Shown: in pieces, positions 38,434 to 47,044 of the stretch
Position numbering within the stretch: position 1 is the stretch's first letter
How the letters are laid out: every line of letters begins with the position of its first letter
Source of the DNA: Stappia stellulata
GTDB lineage: Bacteria; Pseudomonadota; Alphaproteobacteria; Rhizobiales; Stappiaceae
Assembly: GCF_020176715.1 (NCBI RefSeq)
Contig: NZ_JAIVMF010000012.1
Coordinates: 80,087 to 144,086, forward strand
Reading direction: 5' to 3'
DNA: 64,000 nucleotides
The notes under the pieces: generated by a model
The model's database searches: none
Seen by the model: only the letters and a program-made list of their open reading frames with translations
Told to the model about the DNA's origin: nothing
Translations under genes and position numbers: made by a program

Positions 38434-38633
38434 GCGCCTGTGCCTCCTGTAAACTCGTGGGTCTTGTCGCATTGGCGGCCCGGGATGGGAAGTGTCCGGC
38501 TTCAGACCGGTGCATCCTGTCCCGAAATGGGCCGTGTGCGGTGACGTCTGACTCCATCCCGCAAACGGCATGCCAAGGGAGCGAGGCCACGAACCTCTTG
38601 TGTCCGCCTCCGGGATACACCGAAGCGCGGCAC

Positions 38634-38661
38634 AAAAAAAGAGCCGCGACGAACGCGGCTC
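38634..38661 (-). terminator. Minus-strand terminator downstream of the DUF1192 gene
   Basis: GAGCCGCG (38641-38648) and CGCGGCTC (38654-38661) form an 8-bp stem with a 5-base loop; on the minus strand seven T follow. It is about 190 bases past the DUF1192 stop, leaving an unexplained transcribed stretch. Confidence 0.88.
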
Positions 38662-38852
38662 GAAGTCATTAACAGGGAGGCGTCAAACAGAGTGGACAGG
38701 AGCCACTCGAAATCCAGATGACTGGATATGCACAGTTATAATTTGGAAAGCTTAATAAACGGTAAATGATTAAAATTTGAATGACCTGAAATGGGTCACC
38801 TTGCGTTGTCGCGAGACAACTTCATTGAATTTATTGGTGTTTGCTACAGGGC
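38662..38852 (-). other. AT-rich 3' region with hairpins, possible small RNA
   Basis: The stretch between the DUF1192 stop and its terminator is visibly AT-rich for this genome. It contains GTTGTC-GCGA-GACAAC (38805-38820), TGACC-N7-GGTCA (about 38782-38798), and TTAATAAACGGTAAA (38752-38766), one base off a TTAA-N7-TTAA box. No open frame of note is present. A 3'-UTR-derived or independent small RNA is possible. Confidence 0.35.
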
Positions 38853-39044
38853 TTATTTGCGAAAAACGGCATCGGCCGCTGCGCGGACGCCGCCACGGGC
38901 ATCCCGTTCGGCCGTGACGCGCAGGACTTCCGCCTGCAGCAGGGCGATGCGGTCGGCCAGTTCCTGTTCGGACAGGCGGGACAGGTCTTCGCCAAGCACG
39001 ACCGGCGCCGCGAGCGGACGTGCGCTGTCTTCATTGGCCGCCAT
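38853..39044 (-). CDS. DUF1192 protein
   Basis: A 63-residue DUF1192 protein, a small soluble alphaproteobacterial family. The conserved core is VVLGEDLSRLSEQELADRIA followed by a short coiled helix EVLRVTAERDARG. GGGAG lies before the ATG at 39044; the frame is open to 39110 but not conserved. It is divergent from the quinone oxidoreductase. The function is unknown. Confidence 0.88.
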   Translation of the reverse strand: MAANEDSARPLAAPVVLGEDLSRLSEQELADRIALLQAEVLRVTAERDARGGVRAAADAVFRK

Positions 39045-39176
39045 CGTGCGATCTCCCGTAAGCGTGTCCCGACGGGGACCGATTGTTCCGGCTTTCCGGT
39101 CTTGCGTCAATTGTCAGGCTTGGCGGGAATGCGTAAACCGGTCGGGACACGATTTTTCAGATCCCTGGAGGCAGCA

Positions 39177-40187
39177 ATGAGCAGCACCGAGCGCATGATG
39201 ACGGCAATCGGCTTCAAGAGCCCGGGAGGGCCGGACGTGCTTGCCGCGGAAAGCCGTCCCGTTCCCTCGCCGCGCGAGGGGCAGGTGCTGATCGCGGTTG
39301 CGGCGGCCGGCGTCAACCGGCCGGACGTGCTGCAGCGCAAGGGTGCCTATCCGCCGCCTCCGGGCGTGACCGACATTCCCGGCCTCGAGGTCGCCGGCAC
39401 GATCGCCGGCGTCGGGCCGAAGGTGGACGGTCTCGCCGAGGGCGACGCGGTGTGCGCGCTGGTGCCCGGCGGCGGCTATGCGCAATATGTCGTCGCGGAC
39501 GCCGGCTGTGTGCTGCCCGTGCCCAAGGGGCTGACGCTGACCCAGGCCGCGGCCCTTCCCGAAACCTTCTTCACCGTCTGGAGCAATGCCTTCGACCGGG
39601 TCGGCCTCAGCGCCGGGGAGAGCTTTCTGGTGCATGGCGGAACGTCGGGGATCGGCACGACCGCGATCCAGCTCGCCAAGGCCTTCGGGGCGACGGTGTT
39701 CACCACCGTCGGCTCGGAGGAAAAGGCGCAGGCCGCGCGCGCGCTCGGCGCCGACCATGTGATCGACTACAACCGCCAGGACTTCGTGTCGGAGATCCTT
39801 GAGATCACCGACAAGCGCGGCGTCGACGTGATCCTCGACATGGTCGGCGGCGACTATGTGGAACGGAACTGGAAAGTGGCGGCGGTCGAGGGCCGCATCT
39901 GCCAGATCGCCACGCTGAACGGGGTGAGCGAGCAGGTGAACTTCTCCCGGTTGATGGTGAAGCGGCTGACGCACACCGGCTCGACACTGCGGCCGCGCGA
40001 CACCGCCTTCAAGGCCGCGATCGCCGAGAAGCTGGCGCAAAAGGTTTGGCCGCTGATCGAGGCCGGCACGATCGCCCCGGTGATGGATTCCACGTTTCCG
40101 CTTGCGGATGCCGATCAGGCACATGCGCGCATGGAGAGCTCCGGCCACATCGGAAAAATCGTGCTTTTGACCGGCGCGGCGCCCTGA
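39177..40187 (+). CDS. NAD(P)H quinone oxidoreductase (PIG3/QOR-like MDR family)
   Basis: A 336-residue zinc-free member of the medium-chain dehydrogenase/reductase family closest to the PIG3-type quinone oxidoreductases. NRPDVLQRKGAYPPPPGVTD and PGLEVAGTI are hallmarks; the NADPH site is HGGTSGIGTTAIQLA. It would reduce quinones or electrophilic carbonyls in the cytoplasm. TGGAGGCAGCA precedes the ATG. It is followed by trcR after about 130 bases. Confidence 0.92.
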   Translation: MSSTERMMTAIGFKSPGGPDVLAAESRPVPSPREGQVLIAVAAAGVNRPDVLQRKGAYPPPPGVTDIPGLEVAGTIAGVGPKVDGLAEGDAVCALVPGGGYAQYVVADAGCVLPVPKGLTLTQAAALPETFFTVWSNAFDRVGLSAGESFLVHGGTSGIGTTAIQLAKAFGATVFTTVGSEEKAQAARALGADHVIDYNRQDFVSEILEITDKRGVDVILDMVGGDYVERNWKVAAVEGRICQIATLNGVSEQVNFSRLMVKRLTHTGSTLRPRDTAFKAAIAEKLAQKVWPLIEAGTIAPVMDSTFPLADADQAHARMESSGHIGKIVLLTGAAP

Positions 40188-40318
40188 TCCGGGTTTGATT
40201 TCGGGGCACGAAGCGCGTATAAGCCTGCAAGTTCCCCGTCAATGTGACATGATTTCGGCTTTGCCAGCCGCCTTGCGAAAGCTTGGGACCTGGCGAAGCG
40301 CACAGGAGGATTTTACCC

Positions 40319-41143
40319 ATGGCAACGCCTCCCTTGATGCCCAAGGCAACGGCCGTGTGGCTGGTGGACAACACGTCGCTCAGCTTCGATCAGATTGCGG
40401 ACTTCTGCAACTTGCACCCCCTTGAGGTCAAGGCCATCGCGGACGGCGAGGCCGCGCAGGGGATCAAGGGGCTCGACCCGGTGATGACCGGCCAGCTCAG
40501 CCGCGAGGAAATCGACAAGGCGCAGGCCAACACCGGATACCGGCTGAAGCTGCAGGAAGCCAAGACCCGGGTACCGGAAACCAAGCGCAAGGGCCCGCGT
40601 TACACGCCGGTGTCGCGCCGTCAGGACCGTCCGAACGCGATCCTCTGGCTGGTGCGCAATCACCCGGAGCTGAAGGACGCGCAGATCATGCGCCTGGTGG
40701 GCACCACCAAGCCGACGATCCAGGCGATCCGCGAGCGCACCCACTGGAACTCCGCCCAGTTGACGCCGATGGATCCCGTGACGCTCGGCCTGAGCAGCCA
40801 GATCGAACTCGACATGGAAGTCGAGAAGGCCTCGAAGCACCTGCCGCCGAAGCCGGAAGGCGAAGTCGAGACCACGCTGCTGCCGGTCGACGAGACGACC
40901 TCGGAAGACGCGATGGCGGCCGCCTTCGCACGGCCCGCGCCGTCGCAGCCGAAGGAAGAAGAGATCGACGCCGATGCGGTCTTCGCCAAGCTGAATTCGC
41001 TCAAGGACGGCAGCGCGGCTCCCGCCGAAGAGGCGGAAGAAGCCGAAGACGATGTGCCGTCCGATCCCTTTGCCGGGTCGAGCGATGACGCCGAGGCCGG
41101 CGAGACGGCGGACGGCGACGACGAGAGCGCCGGCAAGAGCTGA
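40319..41143 (+). CDS. trcR: Cell-cycle transcriptional regulator TrcR (DUF1013)
   Basis: A 274-residue DUF1013 protein. The Caulobacter homologue TrcR travels with RNA polymerase and affects the cell-cycle programme. The conserved N-terminal two thirds include ATAVWLVDNTSLSFDQIADF, KRKGPRYTPVSRRQDRPNAI and a second HTH-like segment LVGTTKPTIQAIRERTHWN. The last 80 residues are acidic and low-complexity. AGGAGGA precedes the ATG. A terminator follows at 41185. Family assignment is strong; role is by homology. Confidence 0.93.
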   Translation: MATPPLMPKATAVWLVDNTSLSFDQIADFCNLHPLEVKAIADGEAAQGIKGLDPVMTGQLSREEIDKAQANTGYRLKLQEAKTRVPETKRKGPRYTPVSRRQDRPNAILWLVRNHPELKDAQIMRLVGTTKPTIQAIRERTHWNSAQLTPMDPVTLGLSSQIELDMEVEKASKHLPPKPEGEVETTLLPVDETTSEDAMAAAFARPAPSQPKEEEIDADAVFAKLNSLKDGSAAPAEEAEEAEDDVPSDPFAGSSDDAEAGETADGDDESAGKS

Positions 41144-41184
41144 GCCCCCGGATCGCGGACGCCACAACGCGCGCCGAATGATGC

Positions 41185-41215
41185 AAGCCGCTCCGGAGAT
41201 CCGGGGCGGCTTTTT
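41185..41215 (+). terminator. Terminator of trcR
   Basis: AAGCCGCTCCGG pairs with CCGGGGCGGCTT (one G-T pair) around AGAT, followed by TTTTTC. Confidence 0.9.
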
Positions 41216-41237
41216 CGTGTCCGCGCAAAGACGGCGG

Positions 41238-42269
41238 TCAGCGTTCGGTGAGTTTCAGCTCGATGCGGCGGTTGCGGGCGAGCGCTTCCGGGTCGTCGCC
41301 CTCTTCGAGCGGCTGGAATTCGCCGAAGCCGGCGGCGACCAGACGTTCGGGATCGACGCCCTGGTCGATCAGATAGCGCACGACCGAGATCGCGCGTGCC
41401 GCGGAGAGCTCCCAGTTGTTGCGGAACCGTCCGGTGCCTGACAGTGGCCGCGCATCCGTATGGCCGTCAACGCGCAGCACCCAGTTGATCTCGTCGGGGA
41501 TCTGCACGGCCAGCTCCTTGACCGCATCCGCGAGCTTCTTGAGTTCGGCTTCGCCGGCCGGATTGATCGTATCCTCGCCGGAGGAGAAGAGGACCTCCGA
41601 CTGGAAGACGAACCGGTCGCCGACGACGCGGATGTCGGAGCGCTGCGACAGGATCTCGCGCAGCCGGCCGAAGAAGTCCGAGCGATAGCGCGACAGCTCC
41701 TGCACGCGCTGGGCCAGCGCCACATTCAGCCGGCGGCCGAGGTCGGCAATCTTGGTCTGGCTCTCCCGGTCGCGGCTTTCGGAGGCCTCCAGCGCGCTTT
41801 CCAGCGCGCCGATCTGGCGGCGCAAGGCGGAAATCTGCTGGTTGAGCAATTCGACCTGGGAGAGCGCGCGCTGCGAGATGCGTTTCTCGGCGTCGAGCGC
41901 GGTCTCCAGCGTCGCCACCGCGCCGCCGGCCTGATCGGCCTGATTGGAGGAGGCATCGAGCAGGCCCGCCAGCCGGTCGCGTTCGCTCTCGGCGTCGTTC
42001 AGATTGGCGGTGAGGGAGGCGATCGTGTCCTCAAGATCGCGTCCGCTGGCGCGCTCCAGCGCAAGCAGCTCCGTCAGCTCGCTGATCTGCGCGTTGAGGC
42101 GGTTCAGCACCGTGTCGCGACCGGAGAGCTGCTGGCCCAGAAAGAACTGCGCGAGGACGAAGATCGACAGCAGGAAGATGATCACCAGCAGGAGCGATGC
42201 CATCGCGTCGACGAAACCCGGCCAATAGTCGGTGCGCGCGTCGCGCCGTCTGAGCCGTGAGCCGGCCAT
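41238..42269 (-). CDS. OmpA/MotB-domain protein with coiled-coil stalk
   Basis: A 343-residue protein: short basic N-terminus, one membrane helix (about 20-45, VDAMASLLLVIIFLLSIFVLAQF), a long coiled coil (50-200) and a C-terminal OmpA-like peptidoglycan-binding domain with VDGHTDARPL and NWELSAARAISVVRYL. The aspartate in the helix start (FVDAM) is where MotB and ZorB carry the proton-binding residue. It is encoded 25 bases after a MotA/ExbB-like gene, so the two probably form a stator complex. No flagellar genes are nearby. Confidence 0.88.
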   Translation of the reverse strand: MAGSRLRRRDARTDYWPGFVDAMASLLLVIIFLLSIFVLAQFFLGQQLSGRDTVLNRLNAQISELTELLALERASGRDLEDTIASLTANLNDAESERDRLAGLLDASSNQADQAGGAVATLETALDAEKRISQRALSQVELLNQQISALRRQIGALESALEASESRDRESQTKIADLGRRLNVALAQRVQELSRYRSDFFGRLREILSQRSDIRVVGDRFVFQSEVLFSSGEDTINPAGEAELKKLADAVKELAVQIPDEINWVLRVDGHTDARPLSGTGRFRNNWELSAARAISVVRYLIDQGVDPERLVAAGFGEFQPLEEGDDPEALARNRRIELKLTER

Positions 42270-42294
42270 GGTCAGCCCGTCCTTTCCGGTCTGG

Positions 42295-43299
42295 TCAACC
42301 CTTGTCGTCCTTGATGCGCTCGAAGGCGCGGGACATGGTCTTCAGCAGTTCCTCGATGCGCTTTTGCTGCAGCGACTGGTCGTCGGCCCATTCGCGCATC
42401 ATCTGCTGCTCGTTGCGCACATGCTGCACCAGCCCCTGAATGCCTTCGGCAAGATTGGCCATCGCAACGGCGGCATTGCGGCCCGCGCCGCCGCCACCGT
42501 CGGCCACAGCCTTGCGCAGATTGTCGATGGCAAAGCGCAGTTCCGCCATGCCGGAGCCGCCGCCGCCCGCGCCGTCTTCCGGCTCGATGTCGGTCTGGGT
42601 CGACAGCCAGTCCTCCAGCTCGTTGTAGAAGCGGTTCTGTGCCTGGCCGGCCTGCAGGTCGAGAAAGCCCAGCACCAGCGAGCCGGTGAGGCCGAAAAGC
42701 GATGACGAAAACGCCGTGCCCATGCCCGACAGCGGGGCTTCCAGGCCGGCCTTGAGATCCTCGAAGATCACATTGGCGTCGCCCGAGCCGACGTCGAGGC
42801 TCTGGATCGTGACATTGACCGAGCCCACCGTCTGCAGCAGGCCCCAGAAGGTGCCGAGCAGGCCGAGAAACACCAGAAGGCCGGTGAGATAGCGGGCCAT
42901 CTCGCGCGCCTCGTCGAGGCGCATGCCGATGGAATCGAGGATGGAGCGGGTGGTCGCCGGCGACAGCATGGTCTCGCCGGCGCGGTTGCCGAGAAGCGTC
43001 GCCATCGGCGCCAGCAGCACCGGCGGACGGCGCACCTCGATGCCCGGATCGCCAAGGCGGAAGCCGTTGACCCAGTTCACCTCGGGCATCAGGCGGATCA
43101 CCTGGCGAATGGCGAGGAGAATCCCGATCAGCCCGGTGGCGAGGATCAGGCCGTTGAGGCCCGGATTGCTCATGAAGGCGGTGGCGATCTGGCGGTAGAG
43201 AATGAGGGCGAGAAACGCCACCACCGCCAGGAAAATCATCATCCGGATCAGATAGACCCAGGGACTGGACAGGCTGTACGGATCATAGGCGCGCGCCAT
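42295..43299 (-). CDS. MotA/TolQ/ExbB-type proton-channel-like protein
   Basis: A 334-residue inner-membrane protein with two N-terminal helices (about 17-37, 45-62), then the MotA/TolQ/ExbB core helices (LTGLLVFLGLLGTFWGLLQTVGSV and SSSLFGLTGSLVLGFLDL), and a C-terminal cytoplasmic helical region with Gly-rich linkers. The core motif LGTFWGL corresponds to that of TolQ/ZorA. The ATG at 43299 starts a conserved MARAYDPYSLSSP; upstream frame is shadow. It pairs with the OmpA-domain gene that follows. Confidence 0.88.
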   Translation of the reverse strand: MARAYDPYSLSSPWVYLIRMMIFLAVVAFLALILYRQIATAFMSNPGLNGLILATGLIGILLAIRQVIRLMPEVNWVNGFRLGDPGIEVRRPPVLLAPMATLLGNRAGETMLSPATTRSILDSIGMRLDEAREMARYLTGLLVFLGLLGTFWGLLQTVGSVNVTIQSLDVGSGDANVIFEDLKAGLEAPLSGMGTAFSSSLFGLTGSLVLGFLDLQAGQAQNRFYNELEDWLSTQTDIEPEDGAGGGGSGMAELRFAIDNLRKAVADGGGGAGRNAAVAMANLAEGIQGLVQHVRNEQQMMREWADDQSLQQKRIEELLKTMSRAFERIKDDKG

Positions 43300-43390
43300 G
43301 AGGGCTTGTCGACTCCCTGTTGAAGACGCGCCCTTGATAGCGTGATTGTCCCTTGCGTGAAAAGCCGTAATTCGTTCGGGCGCGATCCGC

Positions 43391-44185
43391 TCAGTCGTTG
43401 GCGTTGGCCAAGAGCTTGCGCAACTGGCCTTGGATCGACTCGTTTCCGGCAACGATCGAGCGGGTCTCGAACATCTTGTCGCCGCCCTTGATGTCGGTGA
43501 CGAAGCCGCCGGCCTCGCGCACCATCAGGAGGCCGGCCGCCATGTCCCAGGGCGACAGTCCGTGCTCCCAGAAGCCGTCGAAACGGCCCGCGGCGGTCCA
43601 GGCAAGATCGAGCGCGGCGGCGCCGCAGCGGCGGATGCCGGCAACCTCGCCCATGACATGGCGGATTTCCTTGAGCGAGCGGGCATGATCGCCGACGCCG
43701 AGGAAGGGGATGCCCGTCGCGACAACGCAGTCGGGCAGCGCCTTGCGCGCCGCGACCCGCAAGCGGCGGTCGTTCATGAAAGCGCCGCGGCCACGCTCGG
43801 CGGTGTAGAGCTCGTCCATCGCCGGATTGTAGATCACGCCGGCGACGATCACGCCGTCGCGCTCAAGCGCGATGGAGACGTTGAAGATCGGGATGCCATG
43901 CAGGAAGTTCGTGGTGCCGTCGAGCGGATCGACGATCCAGCGGTGCTGCGGGTCCTCGCCGGGGATGGTGCCGGCCTCTTCCATCAGGAAACCGTAGTCG
44001 GGGCGGGCCTTCTGCAATTCGGCGCGCACGATCTTCTCGGCGTTGAGATCGGCCGCGGAGACGAAGTCGCTCGGACCTTTCCGCGAGACCTGCAGGTTCT
44101 CCACCTCGCCGAAATCGCGGGCGAGACTGCGCCCGGCCTTGATTGCGGCCTGGACCATGACATTGAGAATGGCTGAGCGGGACAT
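43391..44185 (-). CDS. suhB: Inositol monophosphatase family protein
   Basis: A 264-residue Mg2+-dependent phosphatase of the IMPase/SuhB type. Metal ligands lie in MEEAGT, IVDPLDGTTNFLHG and HGLSPWDMAAGLL. It may hydrolyse inositol phosphates or similar sugar phosphates; bacterial SuhB can also take part in rRNA antitermination. It is downstream of efp, as in many Hyphomicrobiales. Confidence 0.92.
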   Translation of the reverse strand: MSRSAILNVMVQAAIKAGRSLARDFGEVENLQVSRKGPSDFVSAADLNAEKIVRAELQKARPDYGFLMEEAGTIPGEDPQHRWIVDPLDGTTNFLHGIPIFNVSIALERDGVIVAGVIYNPAMDELYTAERGRGAFMNDRRLRVAARKALPDCVVATGIPFLGVGDHARSLKEIRHVMGEVAGIRRCGAAALDLAWTAAGRFDGFWEHGLSPWDMAAGLLMVREAGGFVTDIKGGDKMFETRSIVAGNESIQGQLRKLLANAND

Positions 44186-44304
44186 CGCGGTTCCTGAAGA
44201 GATGCGGGCGGCGAGACCGGGCCCGGAAACATGGGGTCAGCGTTCGACCGCCGGCGGGCGAGGGCGTTCCCTCGGCGCCGGCAGTCGGTGCGGGAGCGGG
44301 CCGA

Positions 44305-44868
44305 TCAGTCGGCGCGCTTGACGTATTCCACCAGTTCGGTGTCGACGACGATGCGTTCGCCGGCGGTGATGAACGGCGGCACCATCACGCGCACGCCGTT
44401 TTCCAGCATGGCGGGCTTGTAGGACGACGACTGGGTCTGGCCCTTGACGACGGCATCGGCCTCGGTGATCTCGAGCGTCACATACTGCGGCAGCGTGATG
44501 CCGATCGGACGCTCTTCGTGCAGCTCCAGGGTGACCATCATGCCGTCCTGAAGGAACGCGGCGCGCTCGCCGACGAAATCGGCCTGCAGCTCGATCTGCT
44601 CGTAGGTCTCGGTGTTCATGAACACCAGCATGTCGTCCTGCGGGTAGAGATACTGGAAGTCGCGCTGCTCGAGACGGACGCGCTCGACCTTGTCGGCGGA
44701 GCGGAAGCGCTCGTTCAGCTTGCGGCCGTCGATCAGGTTCTTCATCTCCACCTGGGCGAAGGCGCCGCCCTTGCCGGGCTTCACATGCTCTGTCTTGACC
44801 ACGGCCCAAAGCGTGTCCTGATGCTGGAGCACATTGCCGGGTTTGATTTCATTGCCGTTGATTTTCAT
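44305..44868 (-). CDS. efp: Elongation factor P
   Basis: A 187-residue EF-P, which relieves ribosomes stalled at consecutive prolines. The N-terminus [17 protein letters not shown] starts the KOW-like domain; K33 in the KPGKGGAF loop is the site modified by EpmA/EpmB-type enzymes (not the arginine of EarP types). [19 protein letters not shown] and the C-terminal [11 protein letters not shown] complete domains II and III. The ATG at 44868 is the family start; the frame is open to 45075 without conservation. Confidence 0.97.
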   Translation of the reverse strand: MKINGNEIKPGNVLQHQDTLWAVVKTEHVKPGKGGAFAQVEMKNLIDGRKLNERFRSADKVERVRLEQRDFQYLYPQDDMLVFMNTETYEQIELQADFVGERAAFLQDGMMVTLELHEERPIGITLPQYVTLEITEADAVVKGQTQSSSYKPAMLENGVRVMVPPFITAGERIVVDTELVEYVKRAD

Positions 44869-45081
44869 GACTTCGAGCTCGTCTGCCGGTGTTCGCGCCG
44901 CCGGACCTGTCGCACGACGGGGCGGACGCTGACTGTGAATGAACGCAAGTGCGGATTGCGCGCGCCTGGCACGAGGCCGGCAAGCTTGCCGGGCCGGTGT
45001 CCTTCGCCGCGCGGATCGCGAACTTGCCGCATGGTTCCTGATGCGCGGCCTGTGCACCACACTTCCGGTCGCCAATCAAGC

Positions 45082-45102
45082 AAAAAGGCGGAAAACGCCG
45101 CT
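45082..45102 (-). terminator. Terminator after the Sel1-repeat gene
   Basis: Directly after the TGA, the minus strand reads AGCGGCGTTTTCCGCCTTTTTG: GGCG pairs with CGCC and a run of five T follows. The stem is short. Confidence 0.6.
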
Positions 45103-46251
45103 TCAGGGGATGGGACCGCCTTCCGGCGCGGCGGTCGGATCGGCGACATAATCCTTGGCGAAGGCCTCGGCGGCGGCGAGGGCGTCCGGGTCCAGACCGG
45201 CCAGAATGCCGTCGAGCTGGAGATCCGAAACGCCGAGCCCGCGGGCTGCAAGATGCCAGCCGGCGGCCTTCTCCGGATCCACGTCGCGACCCCGGCCATA
45301 GGCGTAGACCCGTGCCAGGCGGTTCATGGCGACGGGATTGCCCGAGGTGGCGGCGCGTTCGAACCAGTCGGCGGCCTCCGGTTCATTCGGGTCGACGCCG
45401 CGTCCGTTGAAGCGCAGGATGCCGTAGCGCACCTGCGCGCCGACATGCCCCTGACGCGCGGCGCGGCCCATCCAGAAGGCGGCGCGCGCCTCGTCGCGCA
45501 CATCCGCAGGCCCGTCGAGACGGAACTGGGCGAGCTCGAACTGCGCGTCGACATCATCGAGCTCTGCGGCCTTCTGCAGGAGCTCCAGCGCCGTGTCGGG
45601 ATCATAGGGCCGGCCCTCGCCGGTCCGGTAGAGGCCCGCGAGATTGTAGATCGCCTCCGGCACATCGGCATCGGCGGCGATCTGGAACATGTCGCCGGCC
45701 TTTTGCCGGTCCTCGGCGACGCCGATGCCGTTGAGCAGCAGCAGCCCATAGCGCAGGGCGGCCTTGACATTGCCGTTGGCGGCCGCGAGCGAATACCAGC
45801 TCGCCGCCTTCTCGGCGTCCTGCGGCAGGCCGCGTCCGGTCTCGTACAACACCCCGAGGAGGGTCTGGGCCGCGGTGTCGCCCTCTTCCGCGCGCGGGGT
45901 CGCCAGCGACAGCGCTGTCAGATACCAGCCGCGCTGGAAGGCGCCATAGGCATAGTCGATGGTTTCGCCTGCAACGGGGAGCGGCAGCGGCGGGCGCGTG
46001 CCCACCGGACTCGGCAAGGGCTCCTGGTCGTCGGCCAATGCCTCCAGCCGGGTCGCGGTGCCGGTGAGCGGCTTCGCCGCGGAACCGGTCGCCGGCTCCC
46101 CTTCCAGCGGCGCCATCGCCGGTGGCGAGACCTCAGCCGCGGGCGATGGCTCGCCCGACTGCGCAAGCGCCATGCCGCCGGCGGACAGCACCGCGGCGAG
46201 CGTTGCCGCCACTGTCAGCGCATGGATCCCCGGTGTGGCGCGTGTGGTCAT
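45103..46251 (-). CDS. Exported Sel1-repeat protein
   Basis: A 382-residue protein with a signal peptide (cleavage near ALAQSG, about residue 30), a Pro/Ala-rich linker, and five or more Sel1-like repeats (for example AQTLLGVLYETGRGLPQDAEKAASWYSLAA split over residues 130-160). Sel1 repeats are protein-binding solenoids often found in envelope or signalling adaptors. The ATG overlaps the ThiE-like stop as ATGA. It is the last gene of the tkt-to-fba run. Confidence 0.88.
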   Translation of the reverse strand: MTTRATPGIHALTVAATLAAVLSAGGMALAQSGEPSPAAEVSPPAMAPLEGEPATGSAAKPLTGTATRLEALADDQEPLPSPVGTRPPLPLPVAGETIDYAYGAFQRGWYLTALSLATPRAEEGDTAAQTLLGVLYETGRGLPQDAEKAASWYSLAAANGNVKAALRYGLLLLNGIGVAEDRQKAGDMFQIAADADVPEAIYNLAGLYRTGEGRPYDPDTALELLQKAAELDDVDAQFELAQFRLDGPADVRDEARAAFWMGRAARQGHVGAQVRYGILRFNGRGVDPNEPEAADWFERAATSGNPVAMNRLARVYAYGRGRDVDPEKAAGWHLAARGLGVSDLQLDGILAGLDPDALAAAEAFAKDYVADPTAAPEGGPIP

Positions 46252-46892
46252 CCGTCTTCCGAATTGGCGAGCGTGTATTGCGCCAGAATGTCGTTTGCCG
46301 CGGTCACGGCCGCGGCCGGGCCGTCCGGGTGGTTCCAGATCGCGCCGCGCACGGCCACGAAATCGGCGCCGGTCGCCGCACAGGTCCCGATGCCCGAGAA
46401 GGCACTGCCGCAGAGCGCGACGCAAGGGGTTTCGAACAGTTCCGACCACCAGTCGGCGAACTGCAGCGTTTTCGGATGCACCTCGGCATCCTCGCTGCGT
46501 TCGATCAGGCCGAAGAACACATAGTCCGCGCCCATTTCCGCGACCCGCATGGCATCGTGGCGGCTGCGGATGTCGCCGACCCCGACGATGCCGTTGGGGT
46601 GGAAATTTTCCAACGCGCCGGCCAGGCTCTCGGAGCCGGCGTCGACATGCACGCCATCGGCGCGGGCACGCCCGGCGGAGCGGGTATCGTTCTGCAACAG
46701 CACGGCGGTCCCGGCGGCCTGGGCGATCGGCACAACGCGTTCGGCGATCTTCTGGGCGGCGCCTTCGCCCCAACCGCCGTCGGCGATCAGCAGGCAGGCG
46801 ACATCGCCGCCGGACAGCGCGGCTTCCACGGCCTGCGGAAAGCTGTCCGGATCGAGGTCGATCGGTGAGATCAGATAGAGGCGCGGGTGCAC
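46248..46892 (-). CDS. ThiE-like TIM-barrel protein lacking the substrate motif
   Basis: A 214-residue protein of the thiamine-phosphate synthase fold. LLQNDTRSAGRARADGVHVD (66-84 region) and GADYVFFGLI align with ThiE, but the QLRxK motif that binds the pyrimidine pyrophosphate is replaced by CLLIAD at about 33-38, and the usual HLGQ after the second motif is absent. The start is GTG at 46892 behind GGAAGGACGAG. It lies between class I aldolase and a Sel1 gene. It is probably not an active ThiE; function unknown. Confidence 0.75.
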   Translation of the reverse strand: MHPRLYLISPIDLDPDSFPQAVEAALSGGDVACLLIADGGWGEGAAQKIAERVVPIAQAAGTAVLLQNDTRSAGRARADGVHVDAGSESLAGALENFHPNGIVGVGDIRSRHDAMRVAEMGADYVFFGLIERSEDAEVHPKTLQFADWWSELFETPCVALCGSAFSGIGTCAATGADFVAVRGAIWNHPDGPAAAVTAANDILAQYTLANSEDG

Positions 46893-47010
46893 GTCACTCG
46901 TCCTTCCGGGTCGCCAGAGGAGCAGGGCGGTCGGTCGCCAGTCGATGCTGAGAGATGGCGGCCGATCACGGCAAAAGAGGGGCAGACCTGCCCCTCCCGT
47001 TTCGCAGTTC

Positions 47011-47035
47011 AAAACGGGCGGCGGTGCGCCGCCCG
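47011..47035 (-). terminator. Terminator downstream of fba
   Basis: CGGGCGGCG (47015-47023) and CGCCGCCCG (47027-47035) form a perfect 9-bp stem, followed on the minus strand by TTTT. It lies ten bases after the fba stop and 119 bases before the ThiE-like start, so that gene probably needs readthrough or its own promoter. Confidence 0.8.
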
Positions 47036-47044
47036 GCCGTCGTG

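Noticed and set aside
41238..43299. Zorya anti-phage defence system
   Set aside because: Only the motor-like pair is present; ZorC, ZorD or ZorE-like genes are missing and flanking genes are housekeeping.
46201..46892. TPP riboswitch upstream of the ThiE-like gene
   Set aside because: The sequence before 46892 is a terminator and a short spacer; no TPP aptamer motif such as CTGAGA is evident.
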